NCBI GenBank assembly: GCA_964648695.1
Contig: CAZYLH010000006.1
Span: 1-42,783 of the forward strand
Reading direction: 5' to 3'
Length of the DNA: 42,783 nucleotides
Origin: UBA4292 sp964648695
GTDB lineage: Bacteria; Bacillota; Clostridia; Lachnospirales; Lachnospiraceae
The notes under the pieces are model-generated. The model saw only the letters and a program-made list of their open reading frames with translations, ran no database searches and was not told the origin of the DNA. Positions 32,460 to 42,083 of the stretch are shown here, piece by piece; the first letter of the stretch is position 1, and every line of letters begins with the position of its first letter. Made by a program: the position numbers and the translations under genes.

Positions 32460-33875
32460 ATGAGAAAGACAAAAATTGTTTGTACCTTAGGACCTGCTGT
32501 GGACAGTGATGAGAAAATCCGAGAGCTGATGCTTGCGGGAATGGACTGCGCCAGACTGAATTTTTCACACGGCTCTCACGAGGAGCAAAAGGCGAGGATG
32601 GACAGAGTCAAGAGGATCCGTGCGGAGCTTGGCTTACATATCCCGATTTTACTTGACACCAAGGGGCCGGAGATCCGCTTAAGAGATTTTGAGGAAGGCT
32701 TCATAAATGTGGAGAAGGATCAGCTCTTTACGCTCTATGCCGATTTTAACAGAGTGGGGGATGCAGAGGGCGTTGGACTTACCTTCCCAAACCTTGCAAA
32801 GAATGTGACTAAGGGAACCCGTATTCTGGTGGATGATGGCCGTGTGGCGATGGTGGTTGATCATATCGAGGGCAAGGACGTTGTCTGCAAGGTGATGAAT
32901 GCCGGAAAGCTTAGCAATCACAAGAGCATAAATGTGCCAAACGTTATGATCAATATGCCCTATATCAGTGAGACAGACAGAGCGGATATAGTTTTTGGTA
33001 TATCACAGGAGGTGGATTACATTGCTGCCTCTTTTGTGAGAAGCGCGGACGATGTTAAAATTTTAAGAGATGTTTTAGCGGCAAATGGCGGCGAGGATAT
33101 CAAGATTATATCAAAGATAGAAAACAGGGGCGGAGTTGATAATCTGGACGAGATCCTAGATGTCAGCGACGGTCTTATGGTTGCAAGAGGGGATCTTGGC
33201 GTTGAGATACCATTTACAGAGCTTCCCGCCATCCAGAAGGAGATGATAAGCAAATGCTTTAAGAAGGGCAAGATGGTAATCACTGCTACCCAGATGCTTG
33301 AGTCCATGATCACAAACCCCAGACCCACAAGAGCGGAGGTTTCTGATATAGCAAACGCTATCTATGACGGAACCACAGCCATCATGCTCTCCGGAGAATC
33401 CGCAGCAGGCGCTTACCCGGTTGAGAGCGTTCACACCATGGCGGAGATCGCTGAGGAGACCGAAAAGGGAATCGATTATGAGGCGAGATTCAGGCACCAT
33501 GTGCTGGAGGAAAAGCCCTGCCTTATGAATACCATTTCCTATGCCGCATGCTCATCCTCCTTTAGGATTGACGCAAAGGCCATTATCTCTGTCTCGATGA
33601 GCGGGCGCACGGTTGCTTCCCTGGCGCATTATCATATTCAGTGTCCGATTATTGCAGAGGTGGTTGATGAGCGCGCGCTGCGCCAGCTAAATCTCGCATG
33701 GAATGTCTGCCCGGTTAAGGCGGAGGAAAAATTCTCCATGGATGAGCTATTTGCGGCGGCCATGGATTCCGCAAAATCAACGGGCCTTGTGAAGGAAGGC
33801 GATATGGTTGTCATTACCTCAAGCTATGACATATCGCAGATGGAGACCAATGTTATGATGCTGCAGGTGATTTAA
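32460..33875 (+). CDS. pyk: Pyruvate kinase
   Basis: This 471-residue enzyme makes pyruvate and ATP from phosphoenolpyruvate. It starts RKTKIVCTLGPAVDS and has LNFSHGSHEEQ, LLDTKGPEIR, the ISKIENRGGVDNLDEI lysine motif, MVARGDLGVEIP, and ATQMLESMITNPRPTRAE. It is the short form, without the extra C-terminal PEP-utiliser domain found in many Bacilli. TAGGAGG precedes the ATG. It lies apart from the gap-pgk-tpiA cluster and ends at a strong terminator shared with a convergent gene. Confidence 0.97.
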   Translation: MRKTKIVCTLGPAVDSDEKIRELMLAGMDCARLNFSHGSHEEQKARMDRVKRIRAELGLHIPILLDTKGPEIRLRDFEEGFINVEKDQLFTLYADFNRVGDAEGVGLTFPNLAKNVTKGTRILVDDGRVAMVVDHIEGKDVVCKVMNAGKLSNHKSINVPNVMINMPYISETDRADIVFGISQEVDYIAASFVRSADDVKILRDVLAANGGEDIKIISKIENRGGVDNLDEILDVSDGLMVARGDLGVEIPFTELPAIQKEMISKCFKKGKMVITATQMLESMITNPRPTRAEVSDIANAIYDGTTAIMLSGESAAGAYPVESVHTMAEIAEETEKGIDYEARFRHHVLEEKPCLMNTISYAACSSSFRIDAKAIISVSMSGRTVASLAHYHIQCPIIAEVVDERALRQLNLAWNVCPVKAEEKFSMDELFAAAMDSAKSTGLVKEGDMVVITSSYDISQMETNVMMLQVI

Positions 33876-33894
33876 GATAGATATTTAAGCGATT

Positions 33895-33929
33895 AAAAGC
33901 GATGCACGCATCCCCGTGCATCGCTTTTT
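33895..33929. terminator. Bidirectional terminator between pyk and the activase fusion
   Basis: GCGATGCACG at 33899-33908 pairs with CGTGCATCGC at 33915-33924 around a six-base loop. TTTTT follows on the plus strand, and AAAA before the stem gives a T run on the minus strand. It separates two convergent genes. Confidence 0.9.
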
Positions 33930-33933
33930 AAAA

Positions 33934-36900
33934 TTAATTCTTATTCAGGTTCTTTTGAGCCGTGGCAAGCATCAGCTTAATTCGGTTTAGCTGATTTACC
34001 TCGCTGGCACCGGGGTCGTAGTCCACCGCCACAATGTTTGAGAGAGGATATTCCTTTCTCAGCTCCTTTATAACACCCTTGCCTACAATGTGGTTTGGCA
34101 GGCAGCCAAAGGGCTGGGTGCAGACGATGTTGTTGACACCGCTGTGAATGAGCTCTAACATCTCACCGGTTAGAAACCACCCCTCACCGGTCTGATTGCC
34201 TATGGATACAAATTTTTCCGCCATCTTTGCCAGATGTGAAATTTCGCTTGGAGCGTCAAATCGCATGCTCTTTTCAAGCTCCTTCTTGGCAGTGTGTCGC
34301 ATAGCTTCCAAAACCTTGATGCCAAGGTTACATATCATTGCGGTTGTGGATTTTGTTCCAAGGTTGTCGCGCTTGAAGTTGGTGTTGTAGAAGCAGTAGA
34401 GTAAAAAGTCCATAAGATCAGGCATTACCGCCTCCGCACCTTCCTTTTCAAGCAGTTCCACCAGATAATTGTTGGCGGAGGGAAGGAATTTTACAAGGAT
34501 CTCACCGACTATACCCACCCTGGGTTTTTTTATGTCAAGTAAGAGCAGGTTGTCAAAATCATGAATGATACCCCTTATGTTCCTGTTAAACTCACTCATG
34601 GAGGGGACTTTTCTTGCTACCGACTCCATGCAGATTTTCTTCCATTTTTCGTGCAGAGCGTTTGCGCTTCCAGGAACCGCCTCGTAGGGGCGTGTGCGGT
34701 ATAACACCCTCATGAAGATATCACCGTAAACCACCGCCTGTAGGGCTCTGGTTAGCATTGGCAGGGTGAAGGTAAAGCCGGGATTGCTCTCTAAGCCGCT
34801 CACATTTAAGGAGATAACAGGGATCTGCCCCATACCGGCCTTGTTAAGCGCACGCCTGATAAATCCGATATAGTTGCTCGCGCGGCATCCGCCTCCGGTC
34901 TGACTCATGATAATCGCAACCTTGTTAAGGTCGTACTCGCCGGACAGGAGAGCGTCCATAATCTGTCCTACCACAATGAGGGAAGGGTAGCAGGCGTCAT
35001 TGTTTACATACTTAAGCCCCACATCCACCGCATTGCGGCTTTCCTTCATCATAACCACGTGGTAGCCGCTGGCGTTTATGGCAGCCTCGATTAAGTCAAA
35101 GTGAATGGGAGTCATCTGGGGCACCAAGATGGTGTAGTCCTTTTTCATCTCCTTTGTAAAGTACACTCTGTCGTAGGCGGCGGAGACTATCTGTCGAGTG
35201 CCGCAGTCATTCTTTTCACGGATCCTAAGGGCCGCAATAAGGGAGCGGATACGTATTCTTGCCGCACCGAGGTTATTCACCTCATCGATCTTTAGTACCG
35301 TATAAATCTTGCCGGAGTTTGTGAGGATGTCATCCACAGCATCAGTGGTAACCGCATCCAATCCGCAGCCAAAGGAGTTTAGCTGCACAAGGTCAAGATT
35401 ATCCGTGGTCTTTACAAAGTTTGCGGCTCTGTAAAGCCTTGAGTGATACATCCACTGGTCCATAACAATGAGAGGCCGCTCAACATGACCAAGGTGTGAG
35501 ATAGAATCCTCCGTGAGAACGGCAAAGCCGTAGGAGGTGATAAGCTCCGGTATGCCGTGGTTGATCTCCGGATCCACATGGTAGGGGCGTCCTGCAAGCA
35601 CGATACCCCTTGTGCCGGTGGCCTTTAGGTACTCAAGGACTTCCTCGCCCTTTTTCTCTATATCACGCTTAGCCGCAAGAAGCTCTGTCCAGCCGGCATG
35701 TGCAGCAGCCTTAACTTCCGCAGCCTTTATGCCATATTCCTCATCAAAAATCTCTACCAGGCGGTCCGTCAAGACCTTCTCATCTGTGAAGGCCATAAAC
35801 GGATTTAAGAAGCGGATGTTCTCTGTCGCAAGGCTTTCCACATTGTTCTTTATATTCTCCGCATAGGAGGTCACGATGGGGCAGTTAAAGTGGTTGTTTG
35901 CATCCGGCGTCTCGTTGCGCTCGTAGGGGATGCAGGGGTAGAAGATGGTCTTAACCCCGTTTTCTATAAGCCAGCTGATATGCCCGTGGGCAAGTTTTGC
36001 CGGATAGCACTCGGACTCGCTTGGGATGGATTCGATTCCCATCTCATAGATTTTTCTTGTCGATGTGGGCGATATGATTATCCTAAAGCCAAGCTCACGG
36101 AAGAACACCGCCCAGAAGGGATAATTCTCATACAGATTTAAAACTCTGGGAATGCCAATTGTCCCCCTGGGGGCAGCGTCTATGGCCAGTGGCTCATAGT
36201 CAAAAATACGGTTGTTTTTATAGGCGTAAAGGTTTGGAACCTTATCCACTGCCTTTTCCTGACCCAGACCCTTTTCACAGCGGTTTCCGGAGATGTAGCG
36301 GCGGTTGCCGTCAAAGATGTTGATGGTTAAACGGCAGGAGTTGGTGCAGCCGTGACATCTACTCATGGTTGTCTTATACTGAAGGGAGATTATCTCATCA
36401 AGAGAGAGCATGGTAGTCTTTTTGCCCTCACAGCGCTCCCTTGCTATTAGTGCCGCGCCAAAGGCACCCATAATTCCGGCGATATCCGGTCTTATCGCCT
36501 TTACGCCGGATATGCGCTCAAAGCTTCTTAGCACTGCGTCATTGTAGAAGGTTCCGCCCTGAACTACCACATGCTCGCCAAGCTGCTTGGGGTCTGTGAT
36601 TTTTATAACCTTAAACAGGGCATTCTTTATAACGGAGTATGCAAGGCCCGCGGAGATATCTGAAACCTCCGCTCCCTCCTTTTGCGCCTGCTTTACGTTT
36701 GAATTCATAAACACGGTACAGCGGGTGCCAAGATCCGTGGGATTTTTTGCAAACAAAGCAGCCTTTGCAAAATCCTCGATAGAGTAGTTTAAGGATTTGG
36801 CGAAGGTCTCTATAAAGGAGCCGCAGCCGCTGGAGCAGGCCTCGTTTAGCTGCACGCTGTCGACAGTCTTATTCTTTATCTTAATGCATTTCATGTCCTG

Positions 36901-38202
36901 ACCGCCGATGTCCAAAATACAGTCAACATCCGGCTGGAAAAAGGCGGCGGCATAGTAGTGGGCAACCGTCTCAACCTCTCCCTCATCAAGCATAAGGGCG
37001 GACTTTAAAAGCGCTTCACCGTATCCTGTGGAGCAGGAGTAGGCGATGCGAACATCGTCAGGGAGCATGGTCTTTAGCTCCTTAAAAGCCTTGATGGCGG
37101 TCGCTAGAGGGTTTCCGTTGTTATTGCTGTAAAAGTTATAGAGGAGACTTCCGTCCTCTGCCACAAGCGCTATCTTTGTGGTGGTGGAGCCAGCGTCTAT
37201 ACCAAGGTATGCGTTTCCGTGGTAATTTCCCAGATACTCACGCTTTACCCTGGCCCTGTCATGGCGGTCGCGAAAGATATCATAGCTTTCCTGGTCCTTA
37301 AACAGCGGCTCAAGGCGCTTTATCTCAAATTCCAGCTCTATTCCGTGGCTTAGGCGACCTATCAGTTCCTCCATGGGCACCACCGTCTCATAGTTGCTGT
37401 TCATGGCAGCGCCTAGCGCGGCAAAGAGGTGGGAGTGATCTGGGGCGATTATAGCGTCTCCGGTAAGGTTTAGCGTCCTTATAAAGGCGTTTCTAAGCTC
37501 CGGAAGGAAGTGTAAAGGACCTCCAAGGAATGCCACATTTCCGCGGATGGGCTTTCCGCACGCCAGTCCGGAGATGGTCTGGTTTACAACAGCCTGAAAG
37601 ATTGACGCAGCCAGGTCTTCTCTTGTGGCTCCGTCATTTATTAGGGGCTGGATATCCGTCTTTGCAAACACGCCGCAGCGGGCAGCGATAGGGTAGATAG
37701 CCTGATAATTTTTAGCGTAAGCGTTAAGGCCAGCAGCGTCAGTCTGTAGTAAGGACGCCATCTGGTCGATAAAAGAGCCCGTGCCGCCGGCACAGATGCC
37801 GTTCATACGCTGGTCTACGCCGCCATTTTCGCTAAAGTAGATAATCTTTGCGTCCTCGCCGCCAAGCTCGATAGCCACATCGCAGTGGGGCGCATAGTCC
37901 TTAAGGCTTGTGGCAACCGCCACCACCTCCTGTACAAAAGGGACGCCAAGGTGTTTGCTAAGAGTAAGACCGCCGGAACCCGTAATCATCGGGGCGGTGT
38001 AAATGGGCTCGCCTTCTTCTGTATGCTTAGTCAGAACTTCATGACCTTTTTTTAAAAGCCCCGCCAGGGTTTCCTGGATATTTGCGTAATGCCTCTCATA
38101 ATCAGAAAAGAGCATATTATTCTTCTCATCAATGAGGGAAATTTTGACGGTTGTGGAGCCGATGTCCACGCCCAGTCTATACGTATTCTTATGATTTTGC
38201 AT
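33934..38202 (-). CDS. Giant acyl-CoA dehydratase activase-related fusion protein
   Basis: This 1422-residue protein joins two activase (BadF/BadG/HgdC-type) ATPase domains to DUF2229 and dehydratase-like regions. Domain 1 starts LGVDIGSTTVK and domain 2 starts YLGIDAGSTTTK near residue 332. Each keeps two cysteines where activases hold a [4Fe-4S] cluster: C137 and C176, and C456 and C495. Near residue 680 comes IGIPRVLNLYENYPFW, with SESECYPAKLAHGH. The last 400 residues (NNDACYPSLIVVGQIMDALL, MSQTGGGCRASNYIG) resemble the HgdB-type subunit. Such fusions are widespread in anaerobes, but their reaction is not established. AGAAAGGA precedes the ATG. It is transcribed alone. Confidence 0.87.
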   Translation of the reverse strand: MQNHKNTYRLGVDIGSTTVKISLIDEKNNMLFSDYERHYANIQETLAGLLKKGHEVLTKHTEEGEPIYTAPMITGSGGLTLSKHLGVPFVQEVVAVATSLKDYAPHCDVAIELGGEDAKIIYFSENGGVDQRMNGICAGGTGSFIDQMASLLQTDAAGLNAYAKNYQAIYPIAARCGVFAKTDIQPLINDGATREDLAASIFQAVVNQTISGLACGKPIRGNVAFLGGPLHFLPELRNAFIRTLNLTGDAIIAPDHSHLFAALGAAMNSNYETVVPMEELIGRLSHGIELEFEIKRLEPLFKDQESYDIFRDRHDRARVKREYLGNYHGNAYLGIDAGSTTTKIALVAEDGSLLYNFYSNNNGNPLATAIKAFKELKTMLPDDVRIAYSCSTGYGEALLKSALMLDEGEVETVAHYYAAAFFQPDVDCILDIGGQDMKCIKIKNKTVDSVQLNEACSSGCGSFIETFAKSLNYSIEDFAKAALFAKNPTDLGTRCTVFMNSNVKQAQKEGAEVSDISAGLAYSVIKNALFKVIKITDPKQLGEHVVVQGGTFYNDAVLRSFERISGVKAIRPDIAGIMGAFGAALIARERCEGKKTTMLSLDEIISLQYKTTMSRCHGCTNSCRLTINIFDGNRRYISGNRCEKGLGQEKAVDKVPNLYAYKNNRIFDYEPLAIDAAPRGTIGIPRVLNLYENYPFWAVFFRELGFRIIISPTSTRKIYEMGIESIPSESECYPAKLAHGHISWLIENGVKTIFYPCIPYERNETPDANNHFNCPIVTSYAENIKNNVESLATENIRFLNPFMAFTDEKVLTDRLVEIFDEEYGIKAAEVKAAAHAGWTELLAAKRDIEKKGEEVLEYLKATGTRGIVLAGRPYHVDPEINHGIPELITSYGFAVLTEDSISHLGHVERPLIVMDQWMYHSRLYRAANFVKTTDNLDLVQLNSFGCGLDAVTTDAVDDILTNSGKIYTVLKIDEVNNLGAARIRIRSLIAALRIREKNDCGTRQIVSAAYDRVYFTKEMKKDYTILVPQMTPIHFDLIEAAINASGYHVVMMKESRNAVDVGLKYVNNDACYPSLIVVGQIMDALLSGEYDLNKVAIIMSQTGGGCRASNYIGFIRRALNKAGMGQIPVISLNVSGLESNPGFTFTLPMLTRALQAVVYGDIFMRVLYRTRPYEAVPGSANALHEKWKKICMESVARKVPSMSEFNRNIRGIIHDFDNLLLLDIKKPRVGIVGEILVKFLPSANNYLVELLEKEGAEAVMPDLMDFLLYCFYNTNFKRDNLGTKSTTAMICNLGIKVLEAMRHTAKKELEKSMRFDAPSEISHLAKMAEKFVSIGNQTGEGWFLTGEMLELIHSGVNNIVCTQPFGCLPNHIVGKGVIKELRKEYPLSNIVAVDYDPGASEVNQLNRIKLMLATAQKNLNKN

Positions 38203-38232
38203 GATAAATATTCCTTTCTAATAGCAGCCATT

Positions 38233-38261
38233 ATTATACTTCTCGTCCTAGCAAAATGCAA
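38233..38261 (-). promoter_or_regulatory. Promoter of the activase fusion gene
   Basis: On the minus strand TTGCAT (38256-38261) and a perfect TATAAT (38233-38238) are 17 bases apart, about 30 bases before the start codon. Confidence 0.65.
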
Positions 38262-38306
38262 CTTAAAAATCCTGGCAGAATTCTTATTTTTATGTAAACC
38301 AAAACA

Positions 38307-38335
38307 TTGACCAAATCTGAAATATGGATTAAAAT
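38307..38335 (+). promoter_or_regulatory. Promoter of gltX
   Basis: TTGACC at 38307-38312 and TAAAAT at 38330-38335 are 17 bases apart, 26 bases before the gltX start. The leader is far too short for a T-box. Confidence 0.6.
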
Positions 38336-38361
38336 AAGATACACTAAAGACGGAGGTAAAC

Positions 38362-39977
38362 ATGAAGGTTAGAACAAGATATGCGCCGAGTCCCACGGGG
38401 AAAATGCATGTGGGAAACTTACGGACTGCGCTGTATGAGTATTTGATAGCAAAGCATGAGGGAGGGGACTTCCTTTTAAGAATAGAGGACACGGACCAGG
38501 AGAGATATGTTGAGGGTGCCACGCAGATCATCTACAGAACCCTAAAGGCTGCCGGCATGGAGCATGATGAGGGACCTGATAAGGATGGCGGCTGTGGACC
38601 GTATGTGCAGAGTGAGAGGGTAAAGACCGGCATCTATATGAAATACGCTAAGGAGTTGGTTGAGCGCGGAGAGGCTTACTACTGCTTTTGCACCAAAGAG
38701 CGCCTTGAGACNNNNNNNNNNNNNNNNNNNNNNNNNNNNNNNNNNNNNNNNNNNNNNNNNNNNNNNNNNNNNNNNNNNNNNNNNNNNNNNNNNNNNNNNN
38801 NNNNNNNNNNNTGGTTGAGCGCGGAGAGGCTTACTACTGCTTTTGCACCAAAGAGCGCCTTGAGACGCTTAAGACCACGGTGGAGGGCAAGGAAGTAAGC
38901 AGTTATGATAAGCACTGTCTGCACCTGTCAAAGGAGGAGGTAGAAAAAAACCTGGCGGCAGGTATGCCCTTTGTGATACGCCAGAACATCCCGAGTGAGG
39001 GAACGACTACCTTTCACGATGAGATTTACGGGGATATCACCGTCGAGAACAAGGAGCTTGACGATATGGTGCTCATAAAGTCCGACGGCTTTCCCACCTA
39101 TAATTTTGCAAATGTGGTTGACGATCATCTGATGGGAATCACCCATGTGGTGAGAGGAAATGAGTATCTCTCTTCATCGCCCAAGTACAACCGCTTATAT
39201 GCGGCGTTTGGCTGGGAGATACCTAAGTACATCCACTGCCCGCTTATAACGGACGAGGAGCATCACAAGCTCTCAAAGAGAAGCGGTCATTCTTCTTTTG
39301 AGGATCTCTTAGAGCAGGGCTTTTTGCCGGAGGCGATCGTAAACTTTGTCGCCCTGCTTGGATGGAGCCCGGAGGATAATCAGGAGATCATGTCCATGGA
39401 GGAGATGATTAAAAAGTTTGATTGCACAAAGATCAGCAAATCCCCGGCAGTATTTGACTACGGTAAGCTTAAGTGGATGAACGGGGAGTACATAAAGGCG
39501 ATGGATGACGAGGCTTTTTGTGAGATGGCAGAGCCCTATATCCGCCAGGTGCTAAGTAAGGACTACGACATAAAAAAGATCGCTGCCATGGTAAAGACCC
39601 GCATTGAGGTATTCCCGGATATTATGCCCCTCATTGACTTTTTAGAGGAGATGTCTGATTATGATGTAAACCTCTTTGCCCACAAGAAGATGAAGACTAG
39701 CCTGGGAAGCTCTCTTGAGGTGCTAAGAGAGTTGCTTTCCATCTATGAAAGCCAGGAGGATTATTCCAATCAGGCGCTCTATGAAACCCTCACAAAATAT
39801 GTGGCGGATAAGGCCTGCAAGAACGGATATGCCATGTGGCCGCTTCGCGTGGCGGTCTCTGGAAAGCAGTCCACGCCGGGCGGTGCCACAGAGATAATGG
39901 AGGTGATTGGAAAAGAAGAAGCTCTTAACCGTATCAAGACCTCCATAAAAAAGCTTCAGACTGCACTGGGTGAGTGA
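38362..39977 (+). CDS. gltX: Glutamyl-tRNA synthetase (interrupted by assembly gap)
   Basis: This is a class I tRNA synthetase that charges tRNA-Glu. The HIGH-like motif is TGKMHVGN at residues 13-20 and the KMSKS-like motif is KLSKR at residues 251-255 (corrected numbering). Also present are LLRIEDTDQERYVEGA and SDGFPTYNFANVVDDHLMGITHVVRG. The gene holds 100 N at 38712-38811 with identical 55-base flanks. Dropping one flank and the Ns (155 bases) gives a clean 486-residue protein, with FCTKERLETLKTTVEGKEVS across the join. Taken literally, the 155 bases shift the frame and make the gene look split. AGGAGGT precedes the ATG. Confidence 0.95.
38657..38866. other. Scaffold gap with duplicated 55-base ends
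   Basis: Bases 38657-38711 and 38812-38866 are identical and flank exactly 100 N. This is the usual trace of two contigs that overlap by an assembler word length but were scaffolded with a fixed gap. It is not a biological repeat. Confidence 0.93.
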
Positions 39978-39980
39978 TGC

Positions 39981-42011
39981 ATGATACAAACAGAAATGAC
40001 GATGAATAAAGCGCAAAAAGAAGCGGTCCTTCATAATCAGGGACCGCTTTTAGTGCTTGCCGGGCCGGGGGCGGGAAAGACGCTGGTGATAACAATGCGC
40101 GTAAAGGCTCTTATCGAGGAGTATGGGGTAAACCCCAGAAGTATTTTAGTGATCACATTTACAAACGCCGCCGCAAGGCAGATGCGGGAGCGCTTTGAGA
40201 GGTTATCAGAGGATGCCGGGCTTAAAAACGCCGGTGTGACATTTTCCACCTTTCATGCTATTTTTTTCCACATCCTAAAAAACGCCTATGGCTATACCGG
40301 TAACAATATTTTGCGCCCGGAGCAAAAACAGGCGATCTTTCGCGAGATCTTACTTGAGCTTGATTATGAGGTGGAGGATGAGAAGGAGTTCTCAGAAAAG
40401 CTGCAGTCGGAGATAAGCCGCATAAAGGGCGAGGGGATGGACGTGAGAAAGTATTACCCCATGAACTGTCCGCAGGAGGTTTTTCTAAAGGCGTATAGGG
40501 AATATGAGAGGCGCCTTATAGCCGCAAATCTCATAGACTTTGATGATATGCAGCTTTTGTGCTATGAGCTTTTTTGCAAACGACCGGATATCCTTAGCGT
40601 CTGGCAAAAGAGGTTTAGCTATATTTTAGTGGATGAGGTGCAGGATACAAACCTGCTTCAGTATAAACTCACAAAGCTCTTAGCCCTTCCGGAAAACAAC
40701 CTCATGATGGTGGGCGATGATGATCAGAGTATTTATCGGTTTAGGGGAGCAAGACCGGAGATTATGCTAAGCTTTCATAAGGATTTTCCAAAAGGCAGGC
40801 AGATTTTACTTGATGTAAACTACCGCTCTGTGGGTCAGATTGTGAAGATGGCGGGACGGCTCATAAAAAATAATTCTACAAGATATAAAAAGGAGATAAG
40901 GGCTGGCAGAAAGGAAGTTTCAGACGCTGTAAGCCTTTCTTGCTTTGATGATGCAAAGGCTCAGAATGAGTGGCTTCTCACAGAGGTGCGAAGGCTTTAT
41001 GAGAAAGGGGTATCCTATAAGGATATGGCGGTGCTGTTTAGGACCAATCTTCAGCCACGCTCCACGGCAGAGCTCTTTATGAGGGTGAACCTTCCCTTTT
41101 ACATGCGGGATGTGATCCCAAATATCTATGAACACTGGATTTTTAAGGATTTATTGGCATATTTTAAGCTTGCAAATGGGGAGCGCAGCAGAGGGCTGTT
41201 TTTGCAGATTATAAACAGGCCAAAGCGCTATATCTCAAGGGATTGTTTTTCGGATGAGGTGGTGAGCTTTGATAAGATGCGTGAATACTATTCGGATAAG
41301 AAATATGTCTGTGAGCGCATCGATAAACTGGAAAATGACCTAATCATGATAAGAGATATGAAGCCGTATGCGGCAATCCACTATCTGCGACATGTAACTG
41401 ACTATGAAGGGTATGTAAAGGAATATGCTAAGTATCGGAATATGAAGCCGGACGAGCTTTTAGAGCTTTTTGATGAGCTTGAGGAGAGCGCAAAGGCATT
41501 TGATACGCTTGATGAGTGGTATGATCACATTGAAAAGGTAAAGGATGAGCTTTATAAAGCAGCCGCGCGTGATGACTCATCAAAGAAGGACGGGGTGACC
41601 ATGATGACTTATCACAGCGCAAAGGGCTTAGAGTTTTCACATGTCTTTTTGATAGATGTAAACGAGGGAGTCACTCCGTACAGTAAGGCCGTGACGCCGG
41701 ATGAGCTTGAGGAGGAGCGGCGGATGTTTTATGTGGCCTTTACCAGAGCAAAGGATTATGTGCACATTGGCTGGGTGAAAAAGCGCTTTGGAAAGCCGGT
41801 AAATCCTTCCAGGTATATAGGGGAGCTGATGGTTTCCAAAGAGGAATTTAAGCCGGGCACGAGGGTGGTGCACACGGTGTATAAGGAGGGAACCATCACC
41901 GATGTGAAAAAAAACCGCTTGGAGGTTTTGTTTGATGAAAAGAAGGTAAAGAGAAGCTTTGATCTGGATTTTTGTGTGCAAAATGGAATACTTCAGATTT
42001 TGTCGGAGTGA
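39981..42011 (+). CDS. UvrD/PcrA-type superfamily 1 DNA helicase
   Basis: This 676-residue ATP-dependent 3'-5' helicase has the full SF1A motif set: LNKAQKEAV-like Q motif (MNKAQKEAVLHNQGPLLVLA), Walker A AGPGAGKT (residues 27-34), ITFTNAAARQMRER, motif II VDEVQDTN, GDDDQSIYRFRGA, DVNYRS, TYHSAKGLEFSHVF and YVAFTRAKD. A Tudor-like tail (VVHTVYKEGTITDVKKNRLEVLF) ends it, as in PcrA. It is about 50-80 residues shorter than typical PcrA. It follows gltX by three bases, so the two are co-transcribed. It may be a second, PcrA-like helicase rather than the essential PcrA itself. Confidence 0.92.
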   Translation: MIQTEMTMNKAQKEAVLHNQGPLLVLAGPGAGKTLVITMRVKALIEEYGVNPRSILVITFTNAAARQMRERFERLSEDAGLKNAGVTFSTFHAIFFHILKNAYGYTGNNILRPEQKQAIFREILLELDYEVEDEKEFSEKLQSEISRIKGEGMDVRKYYPMNCPQEVFLKAYREYERRLIAANLIDFDDMQLLCYELFCKRPDILSVWQKRFSYILVDEVQDTNLLQYKLTKLLALPENNLMMVGDDDQSIYRFRGARPEIMLSFHKDFPKGRQILLDVNYRSVGQIVKMAGRLIKNNSTRYKKEIRAGRKEVSDAVSLSCFDDAKAQNEWLLTEVRRLYEKGVSYKDMAVLFRTNLQPRSTAELFMRVNLPFYMRDVIPNIYEHWIFKDLLAYFKLANGERSRGLFLQIINRPKRYISRDCFSDEVVSFDKMREYYSDKKYVCERIDKLENDLIMIRDMKPYAAIHYLRHVTDYEGYVKEYAKYRNMKPDELLELFDELEESAKAFDTLDEWYDHIEKVKDELYKAAARDDSSKKDGVTMMTYHSAKGLEFSHVFLIDVNEGVTPYSKAVTPDELEEERRMFYVAFTRAKDYVHIGWVKKRFGKPVNPSRYIGELMVSKEEFKPGTRVVHTVYKEGTITDVKKNRLEVLFDEKKVKRSFDLDFCVQNGILQILSE

Positions 42012-42083
42012 GGCAAGAAGTTTTTTAGGTAAGGCAGAAAAGAGCCTTGCGATTGACGTATTAAACAAAAAGGAGAGTCAAAT

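Noticed and set aside
38336..38361. T-box leader for gltX
   Set aside because: Only 26 bases separate the -10 box from the start codon, far less than a T-box needs.
38657..38866. A biological direct repeat inside gltX
   Set aside because: The copies border 100 N and end exactly at the gap, so they are overlapping contig ends.
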